DNA from: Streptomyces globisporus
Lineage (GTDB): Bacteria; Actinomycetota; Actinomycetes; Streptomycetales; Streptomycetaceae
Assembly (NCBI GenBank): GCA_014649555.1
Contig: BMTG01000011.1
Coordinates: 186,001 to 250,000 of the forward strand
Length of the DNA stretch: 64,000 bases
Reading direction: 5' to 3'
Shown: piece after piece, positions 8,046 to 17,247 of the stretch
How positions within the stretch are numbered: position 1 is the first letter of the stretch
Layout of the letters: every line of letters starts with the position of its first letter
Program-made: the position numbers and the translations under genes
Notes under the pieces: model-generated
What the model saw: only the letters and a program-made list of their open reading frames with translations
Databases searched by the model: none
What the model was told of the DNA's origin: nothing

Positions 8046-9290
8046 TTGCCCAGCCCCTACCGCGCCATCTTCTCCGCCCCCGGTACCAAGGGGTTCTCCG
8101 CCGCAGGCTTCCTCGGCCGGATGCCGCTGTCCATGATGGGCATCGGCGTCGTCACGATGATCTCCCAGCTCACCGGCCGCTACGGACTGGCCGGGGCCCT
8201 GTCGGCGACCCTGGCGATGTCGGCCGCGGTCTGCGGCCCCCAGGTCTCCCGGCTCGTCGACCGCTACGGGCAGCGCCGGGTGCTGCGCCCGGTCACGCTG
8301 GTCGCGGTGGCTGCGGTGGCGGGTCTGCTGGTCTGCGCCCAGCAGGGGGCGCCGGAGTGGACGCTGTTCGTCTTCTCGGTGGGCGCGGGCTGTGTGCCGA
8401 GCGTGGGGTCGATGGTCCGGTCCCGCTGGGCGGAGATCTACCGGGGCTCCGGCCGGGATCTGCACACCGCGTACTCGTGGGAGTCGATCGTCGACGAGGT
8501 GTGCTTCATCTTCGGCCCGATCATCTCCATCGGCCTCTCGACCGCGTGGTTCCCGGAGGCCGGGCCGCTGATCGCCGCCGCCTTCCTGCTGGTCGGCGTC
8601 TTCTGGCTGACCGCGCAGCGCGCGACCGAGCCGATGCCGCACCCGAAGTCGCAGCACACCGGGGGCTCGGCGCTGCGCTCGCGGGGGCTCCAGGTCCTGG
8701 TGGCCACCTTCGTGGCCACCGGTGCGATCTTCGGGGGCGTGGACGTGGTGACCGTGGCCTTCGCCGAGGAGCGCGGGCACAAGGCCGCGGCCTCCCTGGT
8801 GCTGGCCGTCTACGCACTGGGCTCGTGTCTCGCGGGGGCCGTGTTCGGGCTGCTGCACCTGAAGGGGAACCCCGCGACCAGGTGGCTGGTGGGTGTCGGC
8901 GCGATGGCCGTGAGTATGATCCCCCTCCTACTGGCCGGGAACCTTCCGTTGCTGGCCGTGGCGCTCTTTGTCGCGGGCCTCGCCATCGCACCGACGATGG
9001 TCACCACCATGGCCCTCGTCGAAGCGCACGTACCGCGCACCAAGCTGACCGAGGGCATGACCTGGACCAGTACCGGGCTCGCGGTCGGAGTGGCGCTCGG
9101 CTCCTCGGCCGCCGGCTGGGTGGTCGACGCCGCCGGGGCGAAGGCGGGGTACGCGGTGCCCGTCGTGGCGGGAGCGCTCGCGGCGGCGGTGGCGTTCCTG
9201 GGATATCGCCGGCTGGCCGGGCCGGCTGCGACGGGAGGGCGCGGGCAAGATGACCGAGACCTACGCACGGACGACGAGCGCGTGGCGTAA
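8046..9290 (+). CDS. MFS transporter
   Basis: A 414-residue polytopic membrane protein with about 12 hydrophobic segments in two halves joined by a charged loop ([16 protein letters not shown]). The [14 protein letters not shown] loop between helices 2 and 3 is the classic MFS motif A. Substrate unknown. The start is a TTG at 8046 (reading [17 protein letters not shown], a conserved opening in homologues I recall). The stop overlaps the next gene by 41 bases, so they are co-transcribed and probably coupled. It is divergent from hemH. Confidence 0.8.
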   Translation: MPSPYRAIFSAPGTKGFSAAGFLGRMPLSMMGIGVVTMISQLTGRYGLAGALSATLAMSAAVCGPQVSRLVDRYGQRRVLRPVTLVAVAAVAGLLVCAQQGAPEWTLFVFSVGAGCVPSVGSMVRSRWAEIYRGSGRDLHTAYSWESIVDEVCFIFGPIISIGLSTAWFPEAGPLIAAAFLLVGVFWLTAQRATEPMPHPKSQHTGGSALRSRGLQVLVATFVATGAIFGGVDVVTVAFAEERGHKAAASLVLAVYALGSCLAGAVFGLLHLKGNPATRWLVGVGAMAVSMIPLLLAGNLPLLAVALFVAGLAIAPTMVTTMALVEAHVPRTKLTEGMTWTSTGLAVGVALGSSAAGWVVDAAGAKAGYAVPVVAGALAAAVAFLGYRRLAGPAATGGRGQDDRDLRTDDERVA

Positions 9291-10569
9291 CTGGGCGGGC
9301 ACCGTCACCGCCCGGCCCGCCCGCACCGAGTCACCCGCGTCCGTGGACGAGCTCGCGGACGTGCTGCGCCGGGCGCACGCGGACGGCCTGAGGGTGAAGC
9401 CGGTCGGCGCGGGCCACTCCTTCACGGCGGCGGCCGCCACCGACGGGGTCCTGATACGCCCCGATCTGCTCACCGGGATCCGGGGCATCGACCGTGAGGC
9501 GATGACCGTGACGGTGGAGGCGGGCACTCCGCTCAAGCGGCTCAACACCGCACTCGCCCGCGAGGGCCTGTCGCTCACGAACATGGGCGACATCATGGAG
9601 CAGACGATCGCCGGGGCGACCTCCACCGGCACGCACGGCACGGGCCGCGATTCGGCCTCCATATCCGCGCAGATCCGGGCGCTGGAGCTGGTCACCGCCG
9701 ACGGCACGGTCCTGGTCTGCTCGGCCGAGGAGAACCCGGAGATCTTCGCCGCCGCCCGGGTCGGGATCGGCGCCCTCGGGGTGATCACCGCCGTCACCCT
9801 CGCCGTGGAGCCGATCTTCCTGCTGACGGCCCGCGAGGAACCGATGGGCTTCGACCGGGTCACCGAGGACTTCGACGAGCTCGTGGCCGAGAACGAGCAC
9901 TTCGAGTTCTACTGGTTCCCGCACACCGGGAACTGCAACACCAAGCGCAACAACCGCAGCGCCGGTCCGGCCGCCCCGCCCGGCCGGGTGAGCAGCTGGA
10001 TCGACGACGAGCTGCTGTCCAACGGGATCTTCCAGGTGGCCTGTTCGCTCGGCCGCGCGGTCCCGGCGACGATCCCCTCGATCGCCAGGCTCTCCAGCCG
10101 GGCGCTGTCGGCGCGTACGTACACCGACATCCCGTACAAGGTGTTCACCAGCCCGCGCCGGGTGCGGTTCGTGGAGATGGAGTACGCCGTTCCGCGCGAG
10201 CAGGCGGTGACGGTGCTGCGCGAGCTGAAGGCCATGGTCGAGCGGTCACCGCTGAAGATCAGTTTCCCGGTCGAGGTGCGCACCGCTCCGGCCGACGACA
10301 TGGCCCTGTCGACCGCGTCCGGCCGGGACAGCGCGTACATCGCCGTGCACCTCTACAAGGGCACGCCGCACCGCTCGTACTTCACCGCCGTCGAGCGGAT
10401 CATGACGGCGCACGCCGGCCGGCCGCACTGGGGCAAGATCCACACCCGGGACGCGGCCTACCTGGCGGAGGTCTACCCGCGCTTCGGCGAGTTCACCGCG
10501 CTGCGCGACCGGCTGGACCCGGACCGCCTGTTCGGCAACGACTACCTTCGGCGCGTGCTCGGCGACTGA
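9250..10569 (+). CDS. FAD-linked oxidoreductase, D-arabinono-1,4-lactone oxidase family
   Basis: A 439-residue vanillyl-alcohol-oxidase-type flavoprotein. The N-terminal FAD-binding domain carries VKPVGAGHSFT (the His is the usual FAD-attachment position in lactone oxidases) and TSTGTHGTG. The C-terminal substrate domain ends with RPHWGKIH and a final NDYLRRVLG, the ALO signature. Family members oxidise aldonolactones or alditols, passing electrons to oxygen or another acceptor; the true substrate is unknown. It overlaps the MFS gene by 41 bases and has a GGAGGG ribosome binding site inside it. A strong hairpin follows. Confidence 0.88.
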   Translation: MTETYARTTSAWRNWAGTVTARPARTESPASVDELADVLRRAHADGLRVKPVGAGHSFTAAAATDGVLIRPDLLTGIRGIDREAMTVTVEAGTPLKRLNTALAREGLSLTNMGDIMEQTIAGATSTGTHGTGRDSASISAQIRALELVTADGTVLVCSAEENPEIFAAARVGIGALGVITAVTLAVEPIFLLTAREEPMGFDRVTEDFDELVAENEHFEFYWFPHTGNCNTKRNNRSAGPAAPPGRVSSWIDDELLSNGIFQVACSLGRAVPATIPSIARLSSRALSARTYTDIPYKVFTSPRRVRFVEMEYAVPREQAVTVLRELKAMVERSPLKISFPVEVRTAPADDMALSTASGRDSAYIAVHLYKGTPHRSYFTAVERIMTAHAGRPHWGKIHTRDAAYLAEVYPRFGEFTALRDRLDPDRLFGNDYLRRVLGD

Positions 10570-10593
10570 GTCGGCGCAGCCTCCGGTACGACG

Positions 10594-10637
10594 TCGGCCC
10601 CGGCCTCCGCTCGCTAGCGCGGGGAGGCCGGGGCCGA
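10594..10637. terminator. Bidirectional terminator hairpin
   Basis: TCGGCCCCGGCCTCC (10594-10608) pairs perfectly with 10623-10637, between the convergent lactone-oxidase gene and the Thr-Gln repeat membrane protein gene. Confidence 0.8.
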
Positions 10638-10659
10638 GGCGTTTCCAGCCGTACGTCGG

Positions 10660-11811
10660 TCACTCGGCGTCGGCGCCGGGCGCGCCCTGCTCGCCCTGCC
10701 CGGGGGCGACGCCCGTGCCGGTCGAGGGTTCGCCGGTGCCGGGATCCGACGGAGTCGGCTGCGTCGGCTCGGGCGTGGGCTCACCGGCGGATCCGGAGGG
10801 CGTCGGCGTGGGGGTGGGCCCGGTGGTCGGGTTCTCACCGCCCGTGCTCCTGCCCGGGTCCGGGCTCGTGCCGCCGGTGTCGCCGCCGTCCGTGGAGGGG
10901 GCGGATCCGGTGCCGTCGCCCGGGGTCGGGGACTGCTCGTCCGCTCCCCCGTCCTCGCCGGTGTCCCCTGAAGGGGTGGGGTCTGCGGGCCCGGGGTCCC
11001 GGTCGCCGCCGCCGCGCACGACGGAGCTGAGGGTGGTGCCCTGGCCGCCGCTGAGGTCGTTGCCCGAGATCAGCTCGAACGCGGTGATCCCGGCCATCGA
11101 GACCGCGAAGACCGCGGCGGCCGCCAGCGCGGGGCGCTTCCAGCCGCGCAGCCGGGTGCCGTGCGTGACACCCTCGCCGAACGCCTCGTCGGGACCGGCG
11201 GCCCGGTCCGCTCCGGCCTGCGGGAGCATCTGCGTACGGGCGTCGGCGCGCGGGAACATCTGCGTACGGTCGGCGTCGGCTCCGGCACCTCCGGCCGGCG
11301 GCGGGACGCGGAGCATCCGGGTCCGCTCGTCGCCGAGGTCCAGCAGCTGCGTCCGGTCCGTGTCGATCGGCCTCAGCACCTGCGTGCTCTCCGCGTCCGG
11401 GATCACCTCCGGGACCGTACCCGGGCCGACCGTGGGCAGCACCGTGGTGACGTCCTCCGCCGACCGCGGCCCCGTGGGCTCCGGCTCCGTCCGCTGCGCG
11501 GCGGCTCTGCGCCCGGCGGGCGTCGTCTCCTTGGTGTGCACGGTCACCTGGCGGCCCTCCGGGTGGGTCACCTGGACGGTCACCTCACGGATCTGCTCGC
11601 CGGTGCGGCGGAAGAAGTGCTGGAAGACCGAGCCGCCGCAGGTGGCGACGACGCTCATCACGCCCGCGCCGGCGATCGTGCCGTACACGCCCAGCTGCGA
11701 GGCCAGCACCGCTGCCGCGACGGCCGCCACGGCGCTCCCGGCGACCTGCGGGAGACTCAGATCTATGCGCCTTTCCTTGGGTTCTGCGTCACTTTCCGGC
11801 TTCTGAACCAT
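10660..11811 (-). CDS. Membrane protein with repeated Thr-Gln motifs and a Pro/Thr/Gly-rich tail
   Basis: A 383-residue protein with no family I can name. Residues 1-20 are charged; about 22-62 is an Ala/Gly-rich hydrophobic stretch that may form one or two helices. Residues 65-220 are polar and contain five short repeats of T-(Q/R)-hydrophobic-(L/F) at T143, T154, T164, T183 and T193. A clear transmembrane helix lies at about 226-246 (WKRPALAAAAVFAVSMAGITAFELI). The last about 130 residues are Pro/Gly/Thr/Ser-rich, like a cell-wall-spanning stalk. The ATG at 11811 has an AGGGG ribosome binding site. Divergent from sepH across about 400 bases. Confidence 0.72.
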   Translation of the reverse strand: MVQKPESDAEPKERRIDLSLPQVAGSAVAAVAAAVLASQLGVYGTIAGAGVMSVVATCGGSVFQHFFRRTGEQIREVTVQVTHPEGRQVTVHTKETTPAGRRAAAQRTEPEPTGPRSAEDVTTVLPTVGPGTVPEVIPDAESTQVLRPIDTDRTQLLDLGDERTRMLRVPPPAGGAGADADRTQMFPRADARTQMLPQAGADRAAGPDEAFGEGVTHGTRLRGWKRPALAAAAVFAVSMAGITAFELISGNDLSGGQGTTLSSVVRGGGDRDPGPADPTPSGDTGEDGGADEQSPTPGDGTGSAPSTDGGDTGGTSPDPGRSTGGENPTTGPTPTPTPSGSAGEPTPEPTQPTPSDPGTGEPSTGTGVAPGQGEQGAPGADAE

Positions 11812-12219
11812 TACCAGCCCCTGCTTGACATCTCTCCCACCATGCAACAGGAAGGGACAAATGAGCGAAGTGGATAGTTCCGATTCTGGTGATTGTGTGA
11901 AGCACAACACGCATCAGGGGCATTTCGCGGAGAACTGGGTACCTCAACTCCCGCACCGCGCGAGAACTTCGGCGGCGCGCCGGTCCACCCCGGTGGCCCG
12001 AATGGAGTACTGTGACGAGCCCTGGGGCGGACTCCGACGTGGGAATCCGCAGCTACCGGAGGGGCCGACGGCGGCACCCTAGGTGGGCGAACCAGGGCGA
12101 GCGCCCGACACGCCGGGCAATTTGGCAAGGTTGTGGCAGGCTGCACCCGGGCAGGTCACACTCGACTAGCGGAAGCAGCGACGCACGTGACGTCGGCAGG
12201 CACCACCCGGGAGGTCCCC
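11812..12219. promoter_or_regulatory. 408-base divergent promoter region between the Thr-Gln membrane protein gene and sepH
   Basis: No convincing gene. It is markedly more AT-rich from 11812 to 11960 than its flanks, as expected of divergent promoters. CTTGACA occurs at about 11823 on the plus strand but lies close to the reverse gene start, so I do not call it a -35. The sepH ribosome binding site GGGAGG is at the right end. Confidence 0.4.
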
Positions 12220-13317
12220 ATGCCCGAACTGCGTGTCGTGGCCGTCTCCAACGACGGCACACGACTGGTGCTCAAGGCTGCGGACAGCACGGAGTACACG
12301 CTTCCGATCGATGAGCGGCTGCGCGCCGCCGTGCGCAACGACCGCGCCCGGCTCGGCCAGATCGAGATCGAGGTGGAGAGCCACCTCCGGCCCCGCGACA
12401 TCCAGGCCCGCATACGGGCCGGTGCCTCCGCGGAGGAGGTCGCCCAGTTCGCGGGCATCCCCGTCGACCGTGTACGCCGCTTCGAGGGCCCCGTGCTCGC
12501 GGAGCGCGCCTTCATGGCCGAGCGGGCCCGGAAGACTCCTGTGCGCCGTCCCGGCGAGAACACCGGCCCCCAGCTCGGCGAGGCGGTGCAGGAACGTCTC
12601 CTGCTGCGCGGCGCCGACAAGGAAACCGTCCAGTGGGACTCGTGGCGCCGTGACGACGGCACCTGGGAAGTCCTGCTCGTCTACCGGGTCGCGGGCGAAC
12701 CGCACGCGGCGAGCTGGACGTACGACCCGCCGAGGCGACTGGTCCAGGCGCTGGACGACGAGGCGCGCTCGCTGATCGGCGAGACCGACGACGTCGCCGC
12801 GCCGGAACCCAGCTTCCCGTTCGTGCCCCGGATCGCCCGGCTGCCGCGCGACCGGCCGCTGGACCGGAGCCTCGACCGGCAGGCCGAGCGGGAGCGCCCG
12901 CTGGACCGGGCCCTGGACCGGCAGATCGAGCGGCCCGCGCCGGTCGCCGAGCCCGAGGAATACGTGAGCAGCGCGTCGGCCGGTGAGCGTGACTCGCTGA
13001 CCAGCCTGCTGGAGGCGGTGCCGAGCTTCCGGGGCGACATGGTCGTGCCCGAGCGGCCCACGCAGCCCGAGCCGCCCGCGCTGGAACCGGCGGAGGAGGC
13101 CGAGGCGGACGAGCCGCCGGCCGCCGCCGCTTCGGCCGGTGCCGGATCGGCGTACGCGGATGTGCTGATGCCGCGCGCGGTGGCCGGTCATCGCGACCGG
13201 CTGACCGGGACGACGGACCGTCAGGCGGAGGCGGACGGGGTCCGGCCGGGCCGCCGGGCCGCCGTGCCGAGCTGGGACGAGATCGTCTTCGGCACCCGGC
13301 GCAAGAAGCAGGACTGA
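12220..13317 (+). CDS. sepH: SepH, FtsZ-associated cell division regulator (DUF3071)
   Basis: A 365-residue protein whose N-terminus (MPELRVVAVSNDGTRLVLK) and helix-turn-helix-like DUF3071 domain (RPRDIQARIRAGASAEEVAQFAGIPVDRVRRFEGPVLAER, about residues 48-90) identify SepH. In Streptomyces SepH was shown to bind FtsZ directly and help Z-ring assembly at vegetative and sporulation septa. The C-terminal half is long, charged and probably disordered, containing two copies of PLDRxLDRQxER (about residues 213-238) and ending in a conserved PSWDEIVFGTRRKK. It has a GGGAGG ribosome binding site, its own promoter region and a strong terminator after it. Confidence 0.9.
   Translation: MPELRVVAVSNDGTRLVLKAADSTEYTLPIDERLRAAVRNDRARLGQIEIEVESHLRPRDIQARIRAGASAEEVAQFAGIPVDRVRRFEGPVLAERAFMAERARKTPVRRPGENTGPQLGEAVQERLLLRGADKETVQWDSWRRDDGTWEVLLVYRVAGEPHAASWTYDPPRRLVQALDDEARSLIGETDDVAAPEPSFPFVPRIARLPRDRPLDRSLDRQAERERPLDRALDRQIERPAPVAEPEEYVSSASAGERDSLTSLLEAVPSFRGDMVVPERPTQPEPPALEPAEEAEADEPPAAAASAGAGSAYADVLMPRAVAGHRDRLTGTTDRQAEADGVRPGRRAAVPSWDEIVFGTRRKKQD
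12856..12933 (+). repeat. Two imperfect 36-base repeats inside sepH
   Basis: Units at 12856-12891 and 12898-12933, 42 bases apart, each encoding PLDR(S/A)LDRQ(A/I)ER within the disordered linker of SepH. They probably arose by slippage; linker length is likely variable among species. Confidence 0.6.
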
Positions 13318-13336
13318 CCGGGGATGACCACCGGTG

Positions 13337-13376
13337 GGGGCGGGGGCCGTACGCGATGGCGTACGGCCCCCGCCCC
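13337..13376. terminator. Strong bidirectional terminator hairpin
   Basis: An 18-base perfect stem (13337-13354 with 13359-13376) closed by a GATG tetraloop, lying between the convergent sepH and sulfurtransferase genes. Confidence 0.85.
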
Positions 13377-13443
13377 TTCGGCGTGGTCCGGCGGACGGAC
13401 GGGCGCGGCCCCGGTCGGGACCGGCCGGACCCGACCTGCGGGA

Positions 13444-14274
13444 TTACTGGGGCTCGGGCCCCGTGGCGACCGGCCGGGAGGGGTCCGAGGACCACTCGGA
13501 CCAGGAGCCCGGATAGAGGACACCGGTGAAGCCGGCGATCTCCAGGGCCAGCACCTCGTGCGCGCCGGAGACCCCGGATCCGCAGTAGACGCCCACGCCC
13601 TCGGCGCCGCCCTCCGCCCCCAGCCCGGCGAACCGTGCGGCCAGCTGCTCGGCCGGAAGGTAGCGGCCGTCCGCGTCGGCGTTCTGTGTGGTCGGCGCGG
13701 AGACGGCCCCGGGGATATGCCCGCCGACCCGGTCGATCGGCTCCACATCGCCCCGGTAGCGCTCGGCCGCCCGCGCGTCCAGCAGCAGACCCGACCGGGC
13801 GAAGGCCGCCGCGCTTTCCGCGTCCAGGGTCGGCAGGGCCCCCGGCTTCGGCCGGAAATCGCCCTCGGCGGGGTGCGGGATCTCCGTGGTGAGGTCGCCG
13901 GTCCAGGCGGCGAGCCCGCCGTCCAGGACCCGTACGTCTCGGTGCCCGGTCCAGCGCAGCAGCCACCAGGCGCGGGCAGCCGCCCAGCCCTGACCGCCGT
14001 CGTACACCACGACGGGGGTGTCCTGGCCGACCCCGGCCCGGCGCATCACGGCACCGAAGGCCTCCGGGTCCGGGAGGGGGTGGCGGCCGCCGTCGCCCGC
14101 CGGTCCGGCCAGCTCCGCGTCGAGGTCGACGAAGACCGCGCCGGGCAGATGGCCGGCCTCGTAGTCGGGGCGGCCGTTCGGGCCGCCGAGCTGCCAGCGG
14201 ACGTCCAGGAGCACGGGGGGCCGGGACCCGGCCGACTCGCTCGCGCATTCGGATGCGGTGATGATGGGCTTCAT
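13444..14274 (-). CDS. Rhodanese-type sulfurtransferase (thiosulfate/3-mercaptopyruvate)
   Basis: A 276-residue two-domain rhodanese. Each half has the rhodanese fold pattern: LLDVRWQLGG..DYEAGHLPGAVFVDLD in the N-terminal inactive domain and LLDARAAERYRGD..GHIPGAVSAP in the C-terminal one. The catalytic Cys sits in VYCGSGVSGAHEVLAL (about residue 237). A CG[ST]G[VI]-type loop is usual of mercaptopyruvate sulfurtransferases, so that activity is somewhat favoured over thiosulfate. The ATG at 14274 has GAGG at good spacing. Divergent from the VOC gene. Confidence 0.88.
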   Translation of the reverse strand: MKPIITASECASESAGSRPPVLLDVRWQLGGPNGRPDYEAGHLPGAVFVDLDAELAGPAGDGGRHPLPDPEAFGAVMRRAGVGQDTPVVVYDGGQGWAAARAWWLLRWTGHRDVRVLDGGLAAWTGDLTTEIPHPAEGDFRPKPGALPTLDAESAAAFARSGLLLDARAAERYRGDVEPIDRVGGHIPGAVSAPTTQNADADGRYLPAEQLAARFAGLGAEGGAEGVGVYCGSGVSGAHEVLALEIAGFTGVLYPGSWSEWSSDPSRPVATGPEPQ

Positions 14275-14508
14275 GGGTGCCATCCTCGCGCAGCGGGGCT
14301 GGCACCCGTAACAGCATCGGACGGGACGGCCGGCGGGAATCCGGCCGTCCCTCGTCGAGAACCCGGGCGACGCGGCGCGGCCGGTGCGCCTCCCGCGCCA
14401 GGGGGTGCAAGCATCTGCACGGGGCACGCGGACCGCGTCCTGACCCGGGACGGCGCCGCTGTCCCGTTCCCCCGCACGGCCACCACAACGGTCCGAGGAG
14501 AGAAGACG

Positions 14509-15291
14509 ATGACCGAGGCCCCCGCCCGGCGCACGCCCGGAACACCTTGCTGGGTGAGTCTGATCGTGCACGGCCTGACCGCGACCCAGGAGTTCTACGG
14601 AGCCCTGTTCGACTGGGAGTTCCGGCCGGGCCCCGAACAACTGGGCCCCTACGTCCGCGGGCTGCTGCACGGCGAGGAGGTGGCGGGCATCGGCCAGCTG
14701 CCGCCCGACCGGCATCTCCCCATCGCCTGGACCACCTACCTCGCCACCGACGACGCCGACGTCACCGCGGAGGCCATCCGCTCCTGCGGCGGGACGGTCG
14801 CGGTCGGCCCGCTGGACGCGGGGGACGCCGGGCGGCTGGCGATCGCCTCCGACCCGAGCGGGGCGGTCTTCGGCATCTGGCAGGGCTCGGAGCACATCGG
14901 CACGATGACGGCGGGCGTACCCGGCACCCCCGTCTGGAACGAGCTGGTGACGCGGGAGACCTCGATGGTCGCGAAGTTCTACCAGACGGTCTTCGGCTAC
15001 GAGACGGAGGCGGTGCTCTCCGCCGACTTCGACTACCAGACACTGCATCTGGACAACGTGGCGGTGGCGGCCCTGCACGGGGTCGGCCACGCGCTGCCGC
15101 GCGACCGGGGCCCGCACTGGATGACGTACTTCGAGGTCGCCGACACCGACCGGGCCGCGGCCCGGGTGGTGGAGCTGGGCGGGCGCGTCCTGCAGCCGCC
15201 GCGCGACGGGTCGAGCGGGCGGCTGGCGACGGTCGCGGACCCGGAGGGGGCCGTGTTCACGATCATCCGGTCCGCTTCGGACACCCCCTGA
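14509..15291 (+). CDS. VOC (glyoxalase/bleomycin-resistance fold) family protein, two tandem domains
   Basis: A 260-residue protein made of two VOC repeats (about residues 12-127 and 136-256). Each contains the pattern WxxLxxxDxxxxxxFYxxLFGW-like at its start (TATQEFYGALFDWEF; SMVAKFYQTVFGYETE) and GGxVxxxP...G..A...DPxGAxF at its end. The family includes metal-dependent lyases, dioxygenases and antibiotic-binding proteins; the fold alone does not give a function here. GAGGAG ribosome binding site before the ATG. Divergent from the rhodanese gene. Confidence 0.8.
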   Translation: MTEAPARRTPGTPCWVSLIVHGLTATQEFYGALFDWEFRPGPEQLGPYVRGLLHGEEVAGIGQLPPDRHLPIAWTTYLATDDADVTAEAIRSCGGTVAVGPLDAGDAGRLAIASDPSGAVFGIWQGSEHIGTMTAGVPGTPVWNELVTRETSMVAKFYQTVFGYETEAVLSADFDYQTLHLDNVAVAALHGVGHALPRDRGPHWMTYFEVADTDRAAARVVELGGRVLQPPRDGSSGRLATVADPEGAVFTIIRSASDTP

Positions 15292-15363
15292 CACGTCCTG
15301 GTGCGACGCTCCCGGCGCCGCCCGGCCCGGCACTGCGTGGGTTGGATCCGGCGCCCGTACGGC

Positions 15364-16014
15364 TCAGACGGAGGACACCGGCAGGACGTCGGGCGAGAGC
15401 GCGCCCGCACGGGCGGTCTCCGCGGTGGTGCGGCGGCGGTGGTGCCGCCGGCACAGCACCTCGTAACCGACCTCGCCCGCCTGCCGGTTGACGTCGCCGA
15501 CGACGACCTGGGCGCCCTCGACGACCATCTCACCATCCACCGTCCGGGCGTTGTGCGTGGCGCGGGCCCCGCACCAGCAGAGCGCCTCGACCTGGAGGGC
15601 CTCTATGCGGTCGGCCAGTTCGATCAGCCGCTGGGAGCCGGGGAACAGCTTGGTGCGGAAGTCCGTGGTGATGCCGAAGGCGAAGACGTCGAGCTTCAGA
15701 TCGTCGACCACGCGGGCCAGTTGGTCGATCTGGTCCGGGGCGAGGAACTGCGCCTCGTCCACGATCACGTAGTCCACCCGGCCACCCCGGCTGACCCGGT
15801 CCACGATGTGCGCGTACAGGTCCATGCCCTTTTCGGCCTCGACGGCGTCCGTCACCAGGCCGAGCCGGGAGGAGAGCTTGCCCTCCCCCGCGCGGTCGTC
15901 CCGGGTGAAGATCACGCCCTGGAGGCCGCGGGCCGAGCGGTTGTGACCGATCTGCAGGGCCAGCGTGCTCTTTCCGCAGTCCATGGTTCCGGAGAAGAAC
16001 ACCAGCTCGGGCAT
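15364..16014 (-). CDS. tdk: Thymidine kinase (type II)
   Basis: A 216-residue salvage enzyme phosphorylating thymidine with ATP. P-loop GTMDCGKST at residues 9-17; DYVIVDEAQFL is the Walker B/catalytic segment; a four-ligand zinc site is formed by CWCGARATHNAR and CRRHH; the lasso loop follows. Length and order match bacterial type II thymidine kinases. It lies 45 bases downstream of the phosphatase-family gene on the same strand, so they may be co-transcribed. The end is convergent with the VOC gene, with no strong hairpin between. Confidence 0.94.
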   Translation of the reverse strand: MPELVFFSGTMDCGKSTLALQIGHNRSARGLQGVIFTRDDRAGEGKLSSRLGLVTDAVEAEKGMDLYAHIVDRVSRGGRVDYVIVDEAQFLAPDQIDQLARVVDDLKLDVFAFGITTDFRTKLFPGSQRLIELADRIEALQVEALCWCGARATHNARTVDGEMVVEGAQVVVGDVNRQAGEVGYEVLCRRHHRRRTTAETARAGALSPDVLPVSSV

Positions 16015-16059
16015 GAGGGGTCGAGCACCTTTCGGAGGGGGCGGTGGGGGCAGGAGGGG

Positions 16060-17247
16060 TTACGAGCGTACTTCGAGGAGCGGGACGAGCTGTTCCACAG
16101 AGGTCAGGGAGCCGTGCACGCCCGCCATCGCCGACTCGTGCGGCTCGTTGACGGAGGCCGTGATGATCACGTCGTCGTGGGCGGCGGCGACCACGTCGCC
16201 GATCCGGCCGTACACCCGCTCGTCGATCGTCGGGCCGAACCAGCCGGCCGCGATCGCCTCGTCCCGGCTCGCGATCCAGAACTGCTCGCCGAGGACCTCG
16301 CGCCAGACGGCCAGGACGTCGGCCTGGGCGCCGGGGACCGCGTAGACGTGGCGGGCGCGGCCCTCGCCGCCGAGGAGGGCGACGCCCGCGCTCAGCTCCC
16401 AGTCCTCGTCGAAGTCGATCCGGGACTGCTCGTCGAACGGGATGTCGATCATGCCGTGGTCGGCGGTGATGTAGAGCGCGGAGCGCGGCGGGAGCTGCTC
16501 GGCGAGGCGTCGGGCGAGCCCGTCGACGTACATCAGCTGGCCGCGCCAGGCGTCGGAGTCGGTGCCGAAGCGGTGGCCCTTGCCGTCGACCTCGCTGTAG
16601 TACGTGTAGACGAGCGAGCGGTCGCCCGCTGCCAGGCGCTGGGCGGCGACGTCCATCCGGTCCTCGCCGGAGAGCCGGCCGAGGAAGGAGCCGCCGCTGA
16701 GCGCGATCTTGGTGAGAGGGGTCTGCTCGAACATCGGCGCGGAGACCTGCGCGGTGTGCACGCCCACGGCGTCGGCGAGCTGGAAGACCGTGGGATACGG
16801 CTGCCAGGCCTTCGGCTCGGTCCACGGCTTCCAGCGGAGCTGGTTCATCAGCTCGCCGGTCTGCGGGTTGCGCGCGGTGTAGCCGGGGAGGCCGTGCTCG
16901 CCGGGCGGCAGCCCCGTACCGACGGAGGCGAGGGAGGTCGCGGTGGTGGAGGGGAAGCCCGCGGTGAGCGGGCGGCCCGTGCCGCCGCGCGAGGTGGGAA
17001 GCAGGGAGTGCAGGAAGGGCGCCTCGTCCGGGTGGGCCTTGATCTGCTCCCAGCCGAGGCCGTCGATCAGGAAGACGCAGTTGCGCCTCGCCGGGGTCAG
17101 CTCGGGGATCGCGGCGGTGAAGCCCGGCACCTCAAGGCCGGCGGCGAGCGTCGGCAGCAGGTCCGCGAGCGATCCGCTGCCGTACTCCGGTACGGGCGCG
17201 GTGCCGAGGGCCAGCGGCTCGGGGTCCTGCCAGGCGGGCTGGGCCAT
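16060..17247 (-). CDS. Alkaline phosphatase superfamily enzyme (nucleotide pyrophosphatase/phosphodiesterase-like)
   Basis: A 395-residue cytoplasmic protein without signal peptide. The metal-binding and nucleophile motifs are visible: CVFLIDGLGW (first metal Asp), GFPSTTATSLASVGTG (nucleophile Thr/Ser), YYSEVDGKGHRFG (Asp/His metal ligands) and ALYITADHGMIDIP (metal Asp-His). These define the type I phosphodiesterase/nucleotide pyrophosphatase group; the substrate is unknown. The ATG overlaps the DUF5998 stop as TGATG (17245-17249), so translation is coupled to the upstream gene. Confidence 0.85.
   Translation of the reverse strand: MAQPAWQDPEPLALGTAPVPEYGSGSLADLLPTLAAGLEVPGFTAAIPELTPARRNCVFLIDGLGWEQIKAHPDEAPFLHSLLPTSRGGTGRPLTAGFPSTTATSLASVGTGLPPGEHGLPGYTARNPQTGELMNQLRWKPWTEPKAWQPYPTVFQLADAVGVHTAQVSAPMFEQTPLTKIALSGGSFLGRLSGEDRMDVAAQRLAAGDRSLVYTYYSEVDGKGHRFGTDSDAWRGQLMYVDGLARRLAEQLPPRSALYITADHGMIDIPFDEQSRIDFDEDWELSAGVALLGGEGRARHVYAVPGAQADVLAVWREVLGEQFWIASRDEAIAAGWFGPTIDERVYGRIGDVVAAAHDDVIITASVNEPHESAMAGVHGSLTSVEQLVPLLEVRS

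Noticed and set aside
11825-12082. 85-codon forward frame before sepH
   Set aside because: No codon bias, AT-rich promoter-like composition and no ribosome binding site.
15292-15363. Terminator between the VOC gene and tdk
   Set aside because: No stable hairpin could be found in the gap.
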